From Rhytidiadelphus loreus (Eukaryota > Streptophyta > Bryopsida > Hypnales > Hylocomiaceae), in assembly GCA_947034895.1 (NCBI GenBank), contig OX344761.1, forward strand, positions 39,320,863 to 39,384,862: a stretch of DNA of 64,000 nt, in the 5' to 3' direction. Positions 12,000 through 24,916 of the stretch are shown here, in pieces. The notes under the pieces were generated by a model. The model was given only the letters and a program-made list of their open reading frames with translations, searched no databases and was not told the origin of the DNA. A program made the translations under genes and the position numbers. How positions within the stretch are numbered: the first letter of the stretch is position 1; each line of letters opens with the position of its first letter.

Positions 12000-13500
12000 C
12001 TTGACTTGGCTCTGTAATTGTTGCCTTCATGCAAGTACATGAGCCTCCTCCCCAATATTCAAGGAGAACCATTGATTAGTTCATTGTTGGTAAAAAACTT
12101 GGTTGCAATTTGAAAACATTGGCAAATTTAAGTAAAAAAATCTATAAAATTTCTATTTTGAGTAGAAAATAGAGGAAAAAAAATAGACATAGTATTGGAA
12201 AAATCGGTTCAATATGGGAATTAAAGAAAAATAGTTGGTAAAACTAAAAAATTATCTTGAATGTTGCTATCATAGCAATTGTCACTCAATTTCTTATCTT
12301 TGGTCTTGTTGTAAACTCAATGAATGATTATAACAAAAAAATATAGAGAAATGTTGATTCTTAAAATATGGTTTACCATGTAGTGTATTTTGGCAATTTG
12401 TGTTCCTTCTTGATCTAAATTTAAGCTTGAAAAATTATCTTTTTTGAAGTCAAGATCAACTATTGAAAAGAAGTTTAGTAAGTCTAGTTTCTATTCAAAT
12501 TTGAAAATTTGAAAAATCCCTAAATTTGAACATTTATTGCAATTTGAACTTTAAGAGTTGTTACTATGAAGTGTAAATTTTCTAATTTTCTAATGACCTA
12601 GAGTGACTGACAAAATTAGGTACAATTTTGAAATGTTTTCATTCAAAAAAACATACCATAAGCATCAATGGACAAAGCCCAAAAGTATATATACCTTCAT
12701 TTGTCCAGCCTCCGGGCTTGGCTATTATTTTTCCTCGGTTTTCTTTTAATGTAGTGGGTTTCCCATTTGTTCAAAAAGAAAATAAAAGTATATATACAAA
12801 AGTTGTAGTGTGTGACATACTACACGTCACTATAAAAGTTTAAAGTTAGTTGTGATTTGAAAGAAAATCAATTTCAAAGTCAGCCATGTCAAAAACTTAG
12901 TTTTGTTCAATATAATTTGGAATTACTTTATCTTTTGGCAATTTTTTCTTAGAACTCCAAAAAAACTTTTTGTGCGTTGGCATGTTGGTATACATTATTT
13001 CAGATTGTTGTACACAAAAATTGAAGGAAATTGACATCTATAGAATTTAAAATAACAACAATTTGACAAACATACAAATGATGTTGGTTCTCACAATACT
13101 TGAATTTTGGAGAGGAATTGAGAGTATGGGATAGCAATAGCCATTGTAGAGAGAGTATAGGCTCCAATATAGACCATTGTTGCATCTTAATGTACTTGCA
13201 TTTGAAACATTTGTTGAATTGGGCAATGCATTTTTAATTTCAATCTTTTTGTTGAAAGACTAGAGTTCATGATGCATATAATTTATCCAGCAAATTATTA
13301 AAAAAAAAATTATCATCATCAATATTGTCAAAAAACTAACAATTTAATGAAGGTCAATTTTGTAATTTTTGGCAATTTTCAAGTTTTAGACAATATTGAA
13401 AAATTCTTCAAATCTAGTTTATTTGTGCAAATTAAAGACTATAAATGTCTAAGAAAATGTTTTTTCCCATCCCTACTATTCCTTTAATTGGGAAAACATT
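12000..13500. other. AT-rich stretch, no gene seen
   Basis: Low-complexity AT-rich sequence with only short chance frames. No structure beyond simple A/T runs. Confidence 0.5.
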
Positions 13501-13510
13501 AAGTTTGCAT

Positions 13511-13733
13511 GGGCAATTTCGTTAAAATGGCGGTATTCCATTCGCATTTGTACATGAAGGAATGGAGATTGAGGTGTATTGAGACACCTATTCATCTCAT
13601 GTCAAGCATCGATTGTGTCCCATGCATGCCCAAATCACCACTCGTTTACGTATGGCATTGCCCCCACCATTTTCTTCCCCAAGATCTCATGCCCTAGTTG
13701 GTCAACTGAACCGCCATTTTAACAAAATTACCC
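13511..13733. mobile_element. MITE-like element with 24-bp inverted ends (223 bp)
   Basis: The left end GGGCAATTTCGTTAAAATGG (continuing CGGT) and the right end (ACCG then CCATTTTAACAAAATTACCC) are reverse complements with about two mismatches. The interior has no coding capacity. The family was not recognised. Confidence 0.6.
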
Positions 13734-14329
13734 ATTTGCTCCCTTTCTCTATTAGACTACACTTTCTAAATAAAATTTTAAAACACTTCAAATTTTGAAA
13801 ATAAAAAAATGCAATAAGTAAATTTGTTACTCTACAAGATATTAGTTTGCAAAATATTGAGATTTGTTTCACCCTACGCAGAATATGCCATCGAAAATTG
13901 ATTAGGACACAATGTGTCTTTGTAGTCCTCGACCCTAAGGACAATCCCTAAGGCCATTATCCATTGAATGAACAAGTGAAAATATGGGTAGGTACCTATG
14001 AAGTCAATTTTGGTCAAATGTTCGTGATATTTTGACACAAGGTGTGAACATGTACCTCCTAAGCGGGAATTTAATTTTTTTTCAATTGGGTGATTAAATC
14101 AAAAGTTATGCTCCCCCTCAGCTTTTTTGACAACTTAAGTAGCTTTTGCAAAATTCCTCCTTTACTTCTCAAATTTGACAAAAGATGCATGTCAAAAAAT
14201 GACTTACATGACAAAAAATGCAAATGTAAAAAAAAAAAACCCATGCGTGTGTAGTGTAAAAAGTTCACTCTAGGAGGAGTTAAAGGTTGTTGACCTTGTC
14301 TGACAAGGTCAAAAAAAATTCTTCTAACT

Positions 14330-14520
14330 TCAAACATTACAATCTTTCAATCCGTGTGGTCAAAGTTTCTGAAATTTTTTCTACACACTACCACAATAGT
14401 TTAGTAAAAATGTGTACGGCAGAATTTTGAAAAAAAAAGATTTTTTTTTCATTTTTTTCTCATTGTTCTAAAAAGTGGCATTTTTTCACAATTCTACCTC
14501 CGGGCTTTAGGGATTAAGAG
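14330..14520 (+). repeat. Dispersed AT-rich repeat, 3' part
   Basis: Shares 'acttcaaacattacaatctttcaatccg', written here in two parts (acttcaaacattacaatc; tttcaatccg), and the terminal 'ctttagggattaag' with the copy at 447-1371. Confidence 0.5.
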
Positions 14521-15178
14521 AACCACATTAGCATCCAAAAATAATAGAATAGTCCACTACTAGTGTCCAAAATAATGAGAAGCCATGAAATTTTGGTTTA
14601 ACTGCTTTAATTTAAATCTCTGAAACACACGTTCTTTGCTAAATAAAATATGTGGATCCAATATGTGCAACTAAGGTAGAACTGCCCAATTCCGTCAGTA
14701 ATTCAATTCCGTGGTCTACAACTTTATCCCAATTCCGTCATAAAAACATGCAAATCCATTTCAGATTCTGACAATATTAATTTATTAATGCTATTAAAAG
14801 ATAACATGTCAATTAATGATTGGTGAATCTTCAAGTGCTATTAGGTACATTGAAAAGCGGTATTGAGTTGTAAGAGGACGTTTATGAATCCAGTCTAGTG
14901 GCGGTTGGGCAGTTTCACTTCAGAAATTCACAAAAATTACAATTTTTATCAAAAAATTATGATTCCACTTGGGTTTGACTCCTGAAACAAGAGCACACCT
15001 CTGAAAAATATATGTCTTTCCTAAAGTTGGCCCCAATATAGTCAGATTGCAAATTAGGGTGGTCATGGATAGTTCTACCTTATGCACAATGACCAACAAC
15101 CGGTCCACAACAGGATTCTAGGATGAATCACTCCAATTTTTTTTGGGGGTAATTTACAGCCCTTGTCAGACAATTTCC

Positions 15179-15287
15179 CTACACAAAATAGTGAAATTAG
15201 GTTGCCCCAGATTATAGTTGCCCATGTCTGAAAGTGTTAGATATGAGAAATTAGTGTAGGGCAACCTAATTTCACTATTTTGTGTAG
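15179..15287. mobile_element. MITE with perfect 29-bp inverted ends (109 bp)
   Basis: The left arm 15179-15207 begins CTACACAAAATAGTGAAATT. The right arm 15259-15287 is its exact reverse complement. If TA is the target duplication, the ends are CACAAAATAGTG, a Tc1/mariner-like arrangement. A longer relative is at 34475-34714. Confidence 0.75.
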
Positions 15288-15429
15288 ATCAATCCATGAA
15301 CCCACCAATGCAGCGAGGGCACGCAAGCCCTCCAAAACCCACCAAATCAGTGGAGCCCTATGGGTGAATGATATGGTAATATGGTACTTGTCTTGAATTT
15401 TAAGGCTTCCAAATTTTAGGGCTTCCAAA

Positions 15430-15660
15430 TTTTAGGGCTCCCATAGTCAAATTCCAAGGCAACTATATGGTGGGATAGTGTTACTGTAGTCAGCGATTCC
15501 ATGGCTTCCAAAGTCAAATAAGTGGAAAGAATATGGTGGGTTGGTAAGGGTTTTAGGGTTTTAGGGTTCAATGGTTTCCAAAGTCAAATTCGTGGAAAGA
15601 AGAATATGGTTGTTTGTTTTTTTAGGATTTTTTAGGGTTTTAGGGTTCCAGGGCTCTCTA
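15430..15660 (+). repeat. ~68-bp degenerate tandem repeat with interstitial telomere-like motifs
   Basis: 'ttccaaagtcaaat...gtggaaagaa...atatggtggg' recurs at about 15439, 15500 and 15569. Between copies are runs of GGGTTTTAGGGTTTTAGGG (about 15548-15566 and 15635-15650), close to the plant telomere repeat TTTAGGG but with an extra T. Confidence 0.6.
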
Positions 15661-15745
15661 ATAGTCAAACACACGAGGACGTTGCTTTGTCGGTTAATTC
15701 TAGTGACTCTTTTCAGTTGGCTTCAATATTCAAGTCGTCGCCGCC

Positions 15746-15946
15746 ATGGCGATGAATTCCTGTGGAAACGTGTCTGCTCATAGCCATATTATTCAGAATT
15801 GTGGAGCAGGGGGGCCAACCTGTTTGGAAGGCAACATCGAAAACCCAACATTTTTACAAACAACATTGGGGAGTTATCATTTCAGAAGCATCTCAGAAGA
15901 AGACGAAGTTTTGTCTTCTCGAGACCCATGTGAAGAATTTTGTTAG
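15746..15946 (+). CDS. Hypothetical 66-residue ORF with a strong start context
   Basis: An ATG in a GCCGCCATGG context opens a 66-codon frame (MAMNSCGNVSAHSH...) ending at TAG. The protein resembles nothing I know. It sits in a stretch with more CG than its surroundings, so it may be the start of a gene or remnant whose further exons I could not find. A chance ORF is as likely. Confidence 0.2.
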   Translation: MAMNSCGNVSAHSHIIQNCGAGGPTCLEGNIENPTFLQTTLGSYHFRSISEEDEVLSSRDPCEEFC

Positions 15947-16410
15947 GTCAAGTCACATGGACAGAAAACAGTGAGTGCTAAGTACCTTTGGTACCGCCTG
16001 AAAGGAAATAGACTTTACGAGTACGTGATTACCTGATTCATTCAATAATCAATATCCAAAGAAGTAGCTCATATCAACATCCCAATAAAGAGTTCCGAAC
16101 CTTGATCAATTAAGACATTCTCAAGGGAAAATCACAACATTCTCTAGCAGGAAAAACATTGAAGACTCCAAAAAGGCGAGCATCATGACAAATACAGAGA
16201 TTCAATATACACTGACAATAATCAATTTCAATATTGTGCCCTTGACAGCGAGCGAGATGAAGAAGAAGTTTGACGTTGAACGCATTGAACATGGTTGTCA
16301 GTATTTTCAGTGTCCACACACCCAGATCACCCATGTACACATGCCCTGTCAGAAGTGAGAAGTCTTCATCGTGGATTGAATGTCATTCCACGACGCCTGG
16401 AACCCACAAC

Positions 16411-16590
16411 TGTTACATTTTCAACAGGGCATGCAGTTGCAAGCATCTCAGGTCGCAAGTCTATTAATGGTACATTTTCAACAGGGAATTTTGCATTCCA
16501 CGAAAGTCTCGAGTTCACCAACCTTACATTTTTCAACTGGGCATTTAATTTGCAAGCATCTCGTTCCACAATCTCATTCCACGGAGTCTA
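16411..16590 (+). repeat. Short degenerate tandem repeat, three copies
   Basis: 'ttacattttcaacagggca' and variants at about 16413, 16470 and 16524 (periods about 58 and 53); copies one and three also share 'ttgcaagcatctc'. Confidence 0.5.
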
Positions 16591-16619
16591 ATAAGTTATA
16601 ACCAACTGCCTGCATGATG

Positions 16620-17420
16620 TTGTTTCCACAAAGACATTTGCCGGTAACGCACCTCCCAATTAAAGCTCCGGTGAACGTTCGCACGAGTGTCGGAGCCACA
16701 GTTGCCGAATGGGCTCCAACTTCGACAAAAGCGACCGACGGTCTTGCGGACGGACCGAGGAATTAAATGAGCTGCGACTAGCTGTGGCTGCTGCTCTCCT
16801 CAGTCCTCACGACGTACGTTGTCGTTGACGACTTCAACGCGAGTACTTGCGCGTCCTTGCGAATCTCGCAATTTCCTCGCGAGTCCGTCGCGACCAGGCA
16901 AAGCTCCGTCAGGTAGGTCTAGACTAGTAACTGCCCAACTCTACACTTGACACTTGGCCACTTACAGTACTGTTGCTTCTGGAGTTCTTCTCACTGCCTG
17001 GTGCGCCATAGAAAAAACAAAGATGAAAAGAGAAACAAAAAAAATCTCCGTCGTCGTCGCAATGTCGAAGAAGCAGCAGCGATCAATCCCCCATTCTCCG
17101 CCGCGCTTCAGGTACTACTACTGTACTGTACAACGAAAACAGAGCCTCTTTCGCATCCCGTTCCGTTCCGGAATTTCTGTGCTGGAGCAGAAAGGTACTT
17201 CCGCAAGCTTCTGGAGAGGCGCTGCTTGAAAAGATCCTTGTCGAAGTGTACGGGATGGTGGAGATGACGGAGCCTTCTTCGTTCCTGTCAAGCAAAAGAT
17301 TAGGGTTGGGTGTCTGGCGGTGATTTGCATTTTTGTTGATTTATCTAGAGTTCTGGAAGTTTTTCATTTCGGAGCTGCAGGGCCCAGGTAATTCACCTCC
17401 TGTTGTTTCTAGAAAGAACC
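16620..17420. other. GC-rich, CG-rich island, unassigned
   Basis: Base composition is like that of the gene islands (many CG dinucleotides, e.g. 16830-16910). Possible splice donors lie at 16911 (AG|GTAGGT) and 17390 (CCAG|GTAATT). A 22-codon frame from 17255 (MVEMTEPSSFLSS...) is present, but no family is recognised. It may be the promoter and first exon of a gene that is broken or non-coding here. Confidence 0.35.
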
Positions 17421-17699
17421 GGATTTTTTTTTTTTTTTTGGGTTGCATCCTCTCTTTATCAAAATCTAGATAAATCTCCCCTTTTTATGGGCCAAGATGA
17501 CCCTAAATTACCGGGTGAAGTACCCAAACCAAATGGCGTGGTTGTAGGTTTGATACCTGGTGGCAACAAGTTCTTTATAGTGTGAAATCAGCCACTCTTC
17601 CTAACGGAAAACTCTTGCAGTGTTTCTTTAACCCTTTAGTGTCAAACAAAAAAAATCTCCCTTTTTTCGATCAGCCATCCATTTTTCCAAGTTAGGCTT

Positions 17700-18125
17700 T
17701 TACTTTTTTTAGATTAGCTGTGGTTTAGGTGTTGACTACTTAGAGGAGGAGCAACACAAATACCTAGGAGGTGTATATTGAAAGCATACAATGATCACAA
17801 GATGTACATTAGAAGTCACAATTATCACTTACTTTGAAGCATTGTTGATTTTGTAATTAGACTATGGTTGGGAATGGGGTGATTTACATAACAAGAATAT
17901 GTTGGATGGAATCTTGACAAAAAAAATTAATTCATGGTAATTTTGTTCTGAAGAAAACAATGTAAAAAAATATGAATTCCTTCTAAAATCTCACTACAAG
18001 AGAAAGGGGTGTTTTAAGTAGTGTCCTAAACATCACGTCTCTAAACGGGGAATTTTTCCCCTCTCACCAAACCCATACTATAGATATGCTAAATTGCTTT
18101 AGTAATCGGAAAGGGGTTGGCTCCC
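17700..18125 (+). repeat. Repeat family R3, long copy
   Basis: Matches 56210-56580 over its length by eye ('tgtggtttaggt', 'gaggtgtatattgaaag', 'gatgtacattagaag', 'atcacttact', 'gattttgtaat', 'ctatggttggg') and 11275-11500 over its second half. An extra piece with CACTA...TAGTG ends (about 17993-18024) is present only in this copy. Confidence 0.6.
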
Positions 18126-18153
18126 ATAGTATCAAATTCTCACCAACCACTTT

Positions 18154-18238
18154 CTTTCAACTTCAAATTTGCAAAGGCTACAAACCTCTTCTTTCAACTT
18201 CAAATTTGCAAAGGCTACAATCCTCTTCTTTCAACTTT
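18154..18238 (+). repeat. 37-bp tandem repeat, 2.3 copies
   Basis: 'ctttcaacttcaaatttgca' starts at 18154 and 18191, with a partial copy at 18228. Confidence 0.75.
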
Positions 18239-18868
18239 TAGACATACTAGTTTTAAAACCACACTCCAAATTTCATCATGTCTAATAGACATAGATGACA
18301 AAGTAGGGGTTGGCTACCATGACCAACCTTTGAGCGATACCTGCCTTATCCAAGAGCATAACTGTGTCCAACAACCTAGATATTAACCTTGGATTTAGAA
18401 CAGCAAGTAGCTAAAATTTGACATTTTTAAGAAAGTCGTGAATTTGAAATGGCAAGTGGCAATTACATATCCACCTTTTATTTTTGCACATAGATTGGTT
18501 ATTGGTCGTTCTAATTTTTTGGTCCAGTTTTGAATCCTTCATTTTCACACTCCAACCAATTCCCTTCCCAAAGACACTACCGAACATTGAACTACCCGGC
18601 AATTCTCCTCGAACATTGGATTTAACTACTCCACATAGTTGTGTGATGGTTTATGCTTTACTTGCACCAATATAGTGATGGTTGAATTGATGTTGCTACT
18701 TAGGAAGATGATTTTGTACTAAGAAACAAGTTGCAAAATATGGATTTTGCAATAAGTGACCTTGGGTGAGCCCGGAGGGCGAGACTCGTGGACATGCTTC
18801 ACTGTAGAATCTGTAGCATGCAGTCCGTTCCCTAGGGTTAAAAGTTGGGTGTTCCCCCTTAAGAAATG

Positions 18869-19123
18869 TACATTAAATAGGGGTACTAAAGGGATCCATA
18901 TTAATTAACTGACATTTCACCCTATATAAATATTTACCTTCATTGTACAAAAATGTGGCATTTTTGTACAGTAAATACCATTTTTTTATATACTAAAGGT
19001 AAATATGTACATAGTGTGAAATGTCAATAAATGTTTTCTTACACATATAGTCACTACAAGGTAAATTTTTCACAGTAAGTCCCTTTAACCTTTTTGGTCC
19101 CCTTAGTACCTCTATTCAATGTA
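18869..19123. mobile_element. Foldback element with nested inverted repeats (255 bp)
   Basis: The outer arms are TACATTAAATAGGGGTACTA (left) and the complement of TAGTACCTCTATTCAATGTA (right). An inner arm pair is TGACATTTCACCCTAT with ATAGTGTGAAATGTCA. A central palindrome, TGTACAAAAATG-tgg-CATTTTTGTACA, forms the tip. The whole unit can fold on itself. Confidence 0.7.
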
Positions 19124-19858
19124 GAATTGACCAAGGGACCAAATTTGGTGACAAAGTCAGCAGCACCTCTCTTCCTGTAGATTCAACCTTACAATTTGGC
19201 TAGCACACACACCCCCTCATTAGCAAGCCCAACTCTTAATGCTCTAGGAATTGGACATTAGGGGATTTTGGGAAAAACAAAAAATTAGTGCAACTGAACA
19301 TAATTCCCTAATCCTATGGTCCCAAGTAGTTGGATGAATCGACTATTTTTTCAATCAAAAATTCAATCATAAATGTGAGAATGGAAAATCTGGAAACCTA
19401 ACAAGTTTTTAAGGTAAAAAAATTTGAACACTTTAATTATTCATCAAGTTTATTTGGCATTGGGATGTTATAATATTATAAATTATAACATGATTATATG
19501 GTTATATTTTATTTATTAGATTAAAATATTAAAATAGAATATAATAATAAATTTTTATTATATAATTATTATACAAGTGACATTCTAATAATCTACTTTG
19601 TGAATTTCAATGTGGACCACACCAATACACTAGACAACCAATTATTCACCCATGCTAAATGAACCATTTCAATATAATAAACATTTGGCTAGATGCCAGG
19701 TGATTGAAGTGTTCAATGGGTGCTAAAGGCCACTTTACACTATGACTATCTAAGTTGAGAGGCTATGGGATTGAATAGCCAAACTTTGTTGAGAGTCCAA
19801 AGAAATGAGTAATAAATAGGCAATCAATAATAGGAATTGGAGTCTTTGGCTAGTTTTT

Positions 19859-20090
19859 GTGTAAAGCCTCCAAATGCCAAGCCCAAAGTCCAAACCCTAG
19901 CAACGAACTTCCATAGCCTCTCAACTTAGATGGCCATAGTGTGAAGCCTTCAAAGACCAAGCCCAAAGTCCAAACCCTTAGCAATGAACTCCCACGGCCT
20001 CTCAAAATTATTGGCTATAGTATGAAGCCTCCAAAGGCCAAGTCTAAAGTCCAAACTTTTAGTAACGAATTCCCACCTACTAATCTAATG
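19859..20090 (+). repeat. ~80-bp tandem repeat, three copies
   Basis: 'gtgtgaagcctccaaaggcc' variants start at 19859, 19939 and 20020. Each is followed by 'aagtccaaaccc', 'agcaatgaa' and 'cctctca'. Confidence 0.75.
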
Positions 20091-20099
20091 GTTGAGATC

Positions 20100-23000
20100 T
20101 TGTCAAAAGTTGACAACCTCTTGGCCATAGTTTGGGTCTTCATTTCTAGCCAACCTAAACTTCCTTTGAGAGTGTACCACCATGTAGGGGCAATTTATTG
20201 CTATACAGGTAGTTGGAGGGTGATGTCCTTTGGACTTGTGCCTTCTAATGTCAAGAGGTGAATTCTTGGTTTCTTTAAATTTGATTGGTGGAAACCCACA
20301 CTTTCTTGACCTTTGGCTATAGTGTGAAGTGGCCCTAAGTCAATGTGTGATTTGCACAAAAGCAAAAGGTTGGGACATTGGAACAACCATAATCGTTATA
20401 ATGAAGCCTTAGAAAACATCATGTTTAGGCTTCGTCAAACCTCATTAATTTTCTATATGAAAAAATAAATTCCAAATATTTTCTACATTAAAATATACAT
20501 TACAAAAGTTTGATATTTTATAGGTAGAAATATATGTAATTTATCACATTTTTTCATAATTAAAAACATTAGAATGAATTTTATATGATTTTAAGAATAT
20601 TTTTTTAGTAAAATCATAGTAATTACAAAAATACTTAAAGTAGTATGAAATTTTGAAGAAAAATGGAGTTAATAGTGGTAAACATCATGGTATGATTGGT
20701 GTAATTTATGAGCCCACACGGCCACACTAAGAGAAATTTGATAGAAAAAGTTCAAAAGTGGTGTGTTTCTTGAACTTTCAAGATGCTATCTTAGAGTATT
20801 AGAAAAATTACAATTTTAATAAAATTTGAAGAAAATTAAAATGGAATAAAAATTATATTATTGAATTTATAATCTTTTAGTTAAACTTAAATATTTAAAA
20901 TAAGTAACTATGTGAATGTTCAAGTTTGACTTTCAAAAATGTGTATTAGGCTTGCAATGTCCTTTAATGGTTGAAAAATTATAGCTTATCTAAAAGTTTG
21001 CAATTTTAGGATTGTAGTTGAAGTTTTTTATTTTTTTGGAAACAAGAGGAAACTTTAGCTTGAGTATTGTAGTGATTTGAAGTTTGGTCATCATATTCCA
21101 TAACATTATCCATCAATGTCTAATGGGATATCTTTGAAAGTCGTCAATCATTTAACTTTGAAAGGATAGAGTCCATGACAATGTCAATGTTGTCAAATTT
21201 CAAAATTGTCTACCACTTTATTTCAACCATTTTGACACTATTCATGAGTGATATTTTTATTTTTATTTTTTAAAGATGAAATGACATATTTAATATGTGT
21301 TGTGAAATTTCCAAGTTTTTTTTGTGAAAATTTCAAATTACTATGAATTTTTGAAGGTGAACCTACCCATGACCACTTTTACTTCAATTTTGCCTTTATG
21401 TTTCTAAAAGATATATTTAAGAACAAAAATGTATACCATAGGTACATAAAGATGGAATTGAAATTTGGGGTAGTGAAAGTCAAGTTCATCTTATTGCTAA
21501 TTTAGATGGCAATTAGATACTCTTCAATGGGATGGAGGGTAGGTGATACAAGCTTATAATAAGCAACAAGCTTGGCACAACAAGTAATCATATATCTTAA
21601 TTTAAGCACTATTTTTAATCTTTATCTTTTTAGTCTTGGACACCATGTTTTCTTTAATGTCAACATTTTAACATATCTAAGTTACAAAGAAGAATCAATT
21701 TAAAAAGGTAGTGCTCATACGGCACCTACTTATAAATTTATTAAAGGTAATACAACAAAATACTACAATTTTGTTTGAATCGATCAATCTCTAAAAGATT
21801 ATACATTAAGGTCAAAAGTTCATTTAAAATATTCATTTAATTCATCTATTCACATCGATGAAGACTATAGAATATTAAGAGGTTTCAATTAAACCTATAG
21901 TTCTCTAATAATACTACATTTGCAAAGAAATTTGCAAATAATCATGGAATTTAGACTTTAGTTTATTCAATTCATAAACAAATATAATAAAAATATATAA
22001 ACTCATTTTATTGTTCAATTATATACACATATATATACAAAAATTTGATTTCAATCAATTTTTTAAATGGATTGATCAAGGTAGATGAACAAATATTTGA
22101 TTAAGGATTCATGTTTCCTTCATACATTCAAATAATGTTGCCCTTAATGTGAATTACTTGGAATAACTTGTTATAGTCATTTAGATCAATACGTTATCTA
22201 GAAAATTGAATAATTTTACTAATAATTTAAATGGAATAGCCTACTAATTAATATGAAGATCTACTAATCATATAACACCCAAACAAGACCATATAATTAC
22301 TAAGCATGAAAAAAAAATCTTAAAAAAAAAATTTACAATGCTAATACTTTTAAATTAAACTTGAGAACTATACCCATCAATAAGATGGTCAAGCATAACT
22401 TTCTTCAAAGTTGGGAACTAATGAAGTGCATAATCTCAAGGATATTGACATTCTTCACATTTTAATTTGAAAAAGAACAATTAATCAAAAATATAAAATA
22501 ATATATTTTTATTTGTAGCAACTCTATGAAGATGTTCAAGCTCCAATAGAATCAATTATTTTTTTCTAAATGTAGAAATTCATACTTAGTAATTGACAAT
22601 GCATAATTTTATTTTTCTAGAATTATTTTTTACTATGCTCAAAAGAAATATGCACCACCAAAATATTCACGCAATATCCTCTATTATTAATAGCTATTCC
22701 TATAAATGCTAAATTTTGACTAGAATCTTGTCTTTTTATTATCTATATTTTCATCCAAGTACTTATTTTTCATCTTGTTATAGCCATTTTCTCTAACTTA
22801 AATATGGTTCTTCTTAACCATTTTTATCTTTGGGAAAAAAAATTGTGTACTCTAGTTTCTACACTTGTGTAAAGGAAGTGTATTTTGAACATATGTGGAA
22901 GGTGGACAATTTATTATTTTTAGAAAGTTTCTTTGTAGGCTTGTGTAACTTTAGTATCCCAATTTTGATATTCAAATTCACATTTTTGGGTCAAAAATAG

Positions 23001-24780
23001 TACTACCCCCCCCCCCCCCCAATGGCCAAGGAAGACATCCAATCAAGGTTGTTTAAAAATAATAAAATAATTTTTCTTAAGTGAAAAAATTACTCAATGT
23101 CTACAACTATTACAAATACCTTCATTTCAAATTTCATGTAAAACTAACATACAATGCAAAAGTTATGAGCAAAAACCACGTGTCCAAGGGGACAAAAAAT
23201 AGGACAAGTGTTTTTTGCAATCACCCTTCAACTACAAAACAATATCATTAATAGAATCTCTTCTAAAGAAAAATGCACCTACTTGGAACCTATTTCTAAA
23301 GTGAACCTCTATAAATTCTTGTCCAAAATGAACAACCTCTATTTAGGAGATCCCACACTTATAGTTTTTTTTGTATGGTGTTTAATGTATGGTAAAAGAA
23401 TTTAGAACTTTATTTTTACTTCCCAAAAGATCCAATATTATCTTAAGATCTCTAAGTATTAGAATTAAAGATACTATTATAATAAATAGTTTAAATTCTT
23501 CTATAGAATTTATATTATTAATTCATATATAGACCTTTTATGTTTTTATTGATATTGAATACAATTTTTCTTATAAATTTTACAATGAATATTAATTGGA
23601 TGACATGTGTTTTGAAGCATTCATCAATTACTAAGTGCATGATCAATCCTACAATTCAGTCACATCTAATCCTTTGGGCTATTTTTCTTACATTGTTTAT
23701 GAAAATATAGCATTTCAAAGTCAAACATTTAGAGGTTAAGCATCAAATTTTAGAGAGTCTAGATAGAGATATTTATTTATCCTCAAATATTTTTTTCCTT
23801 GAAGCAACACTTGTAATGTTCTTTACTATGTCAATCTAGAGAATTCAAAATCTCCACTTGAATTGAATTTCCTATGATATGATTGATTAAAATAGTTGCT
23901 TTATGTCTATGAATCTTTAGTTTGTAAAGTGTTGATAATGCAAACCATCTTCAATTAATGTTTTAGATGATTTTAAGTGCATCTACTGTGCCATTCATCA
24001 ATAATTAATTGTAGTACAAAAAATTTAAGAGTAATTTTTATTCATCATTAATGACATATGCTCAGTGGAAGTGAGTTTTATGTTGAATTTAGTACGTGCA
24101 TTTGACATTGTAGTGATGAATGGGACCATCTTGAATTTCTTAAAAACAATGAAAAGTGGTAACAAAAGTCAAATGGTTCCACTAAAGCTTGAAAGTTGGC
24201 AAACCAATAAGTCTTAAAGTAAACTAGCCTATAACAGGTAGAATGGTTGGTTTGCCTTGTTTGTACTTTTGAATTTTTTTTTTCATATGTAGACAAACAT
24301 GAGAAATGCAGAGAGAAATTGAAATTTTATTTTTTTGAAAAATTATCAATTTGTTATGAATTTTTGAAGTGTTCTGCCCAATTGGCTCCAAACAGTCTCT
24401 AGACTACTTCAAAATCACCATAGAGCGTACCCTTAATGGTCATCTGACCACCTAAAGCAATCTCAAAATTTTCTAACATGGTCACAATATTTTCTAACAT
24501 GGCTATGACATAAAAAAATAAAAAATGTAATGAATTTATACTAAAAAGGTAGAAAGTCCTAATGCAGTCACTAATAACTCCATCACCATCACCCAAGGCA
24601 GTGGTTTTAGGTGCTAACTAACCTATTGAAGTTTTAATCTTATTTATTAGCTAAAATCTGCCATAGATTGATGTAAGATTGTAATGGGTGATTTTCTAGG
24701 TGTCTACATGGGGCAATTTGCTTGTCATAGGTTGGTTTACCTTATGTGGAATGTGGACTAGTGTGGAAAATTTGAGGAAC
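20100..24780. other. AT-rich intergenic stretch, no gene seen
   Basis: Very AT-rich, with only short chance frames. A run of 15 C at 23006-23020 stands out. I see no intact mobile element here. Confidence 0.55.
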
Positions 24781-24790
24781 TTTAGAAGCT

Positions 24791-24916
24791 ATTCATTGGA
24801 TAAGTTGAAGAATCCTAAAAATCAATCATTGGACAAATTGAAGAATCTTGAAACACATTCATTGCCAACAAATTGAAGATCCCTTGAAAAATCATTCATT
24901 GGACAATTTGAACCCT
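24791..24916 (+). repeat. 33-37-bp tandem repeat, about four copies
   Basis: 'attcattggacaaattgaag' variants start at 24791, 24824, 24857 and 24894, followed by 'aatc(c/t)t(a/g)aaa'. Confidence 0.75.

Noticed and set aside
14660..14922. Possible inverted ends GTAGAACTGCCCAA and TTGGGCAGTTTCAC
   Set aside because: Pairing is short and imperfect; not enough to delimit an element, though similar 'aactgccca' words occur at 16929 and 33313.
17490..17560. tRNA-like B box GGTTTGATACC at about 17546 with a possible A box before it
   Set aside because: A-box match and spacing are poor, no cloverleaf can be drawn, and it occurs once.
17993..18024. 32-bp CACTACAAG...AAGTAGTG insertion in one R3 copy
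   Set aside because: Too short for a transposon and no exact 3-bp duplication; may be a footprint, but it cannot be supported.
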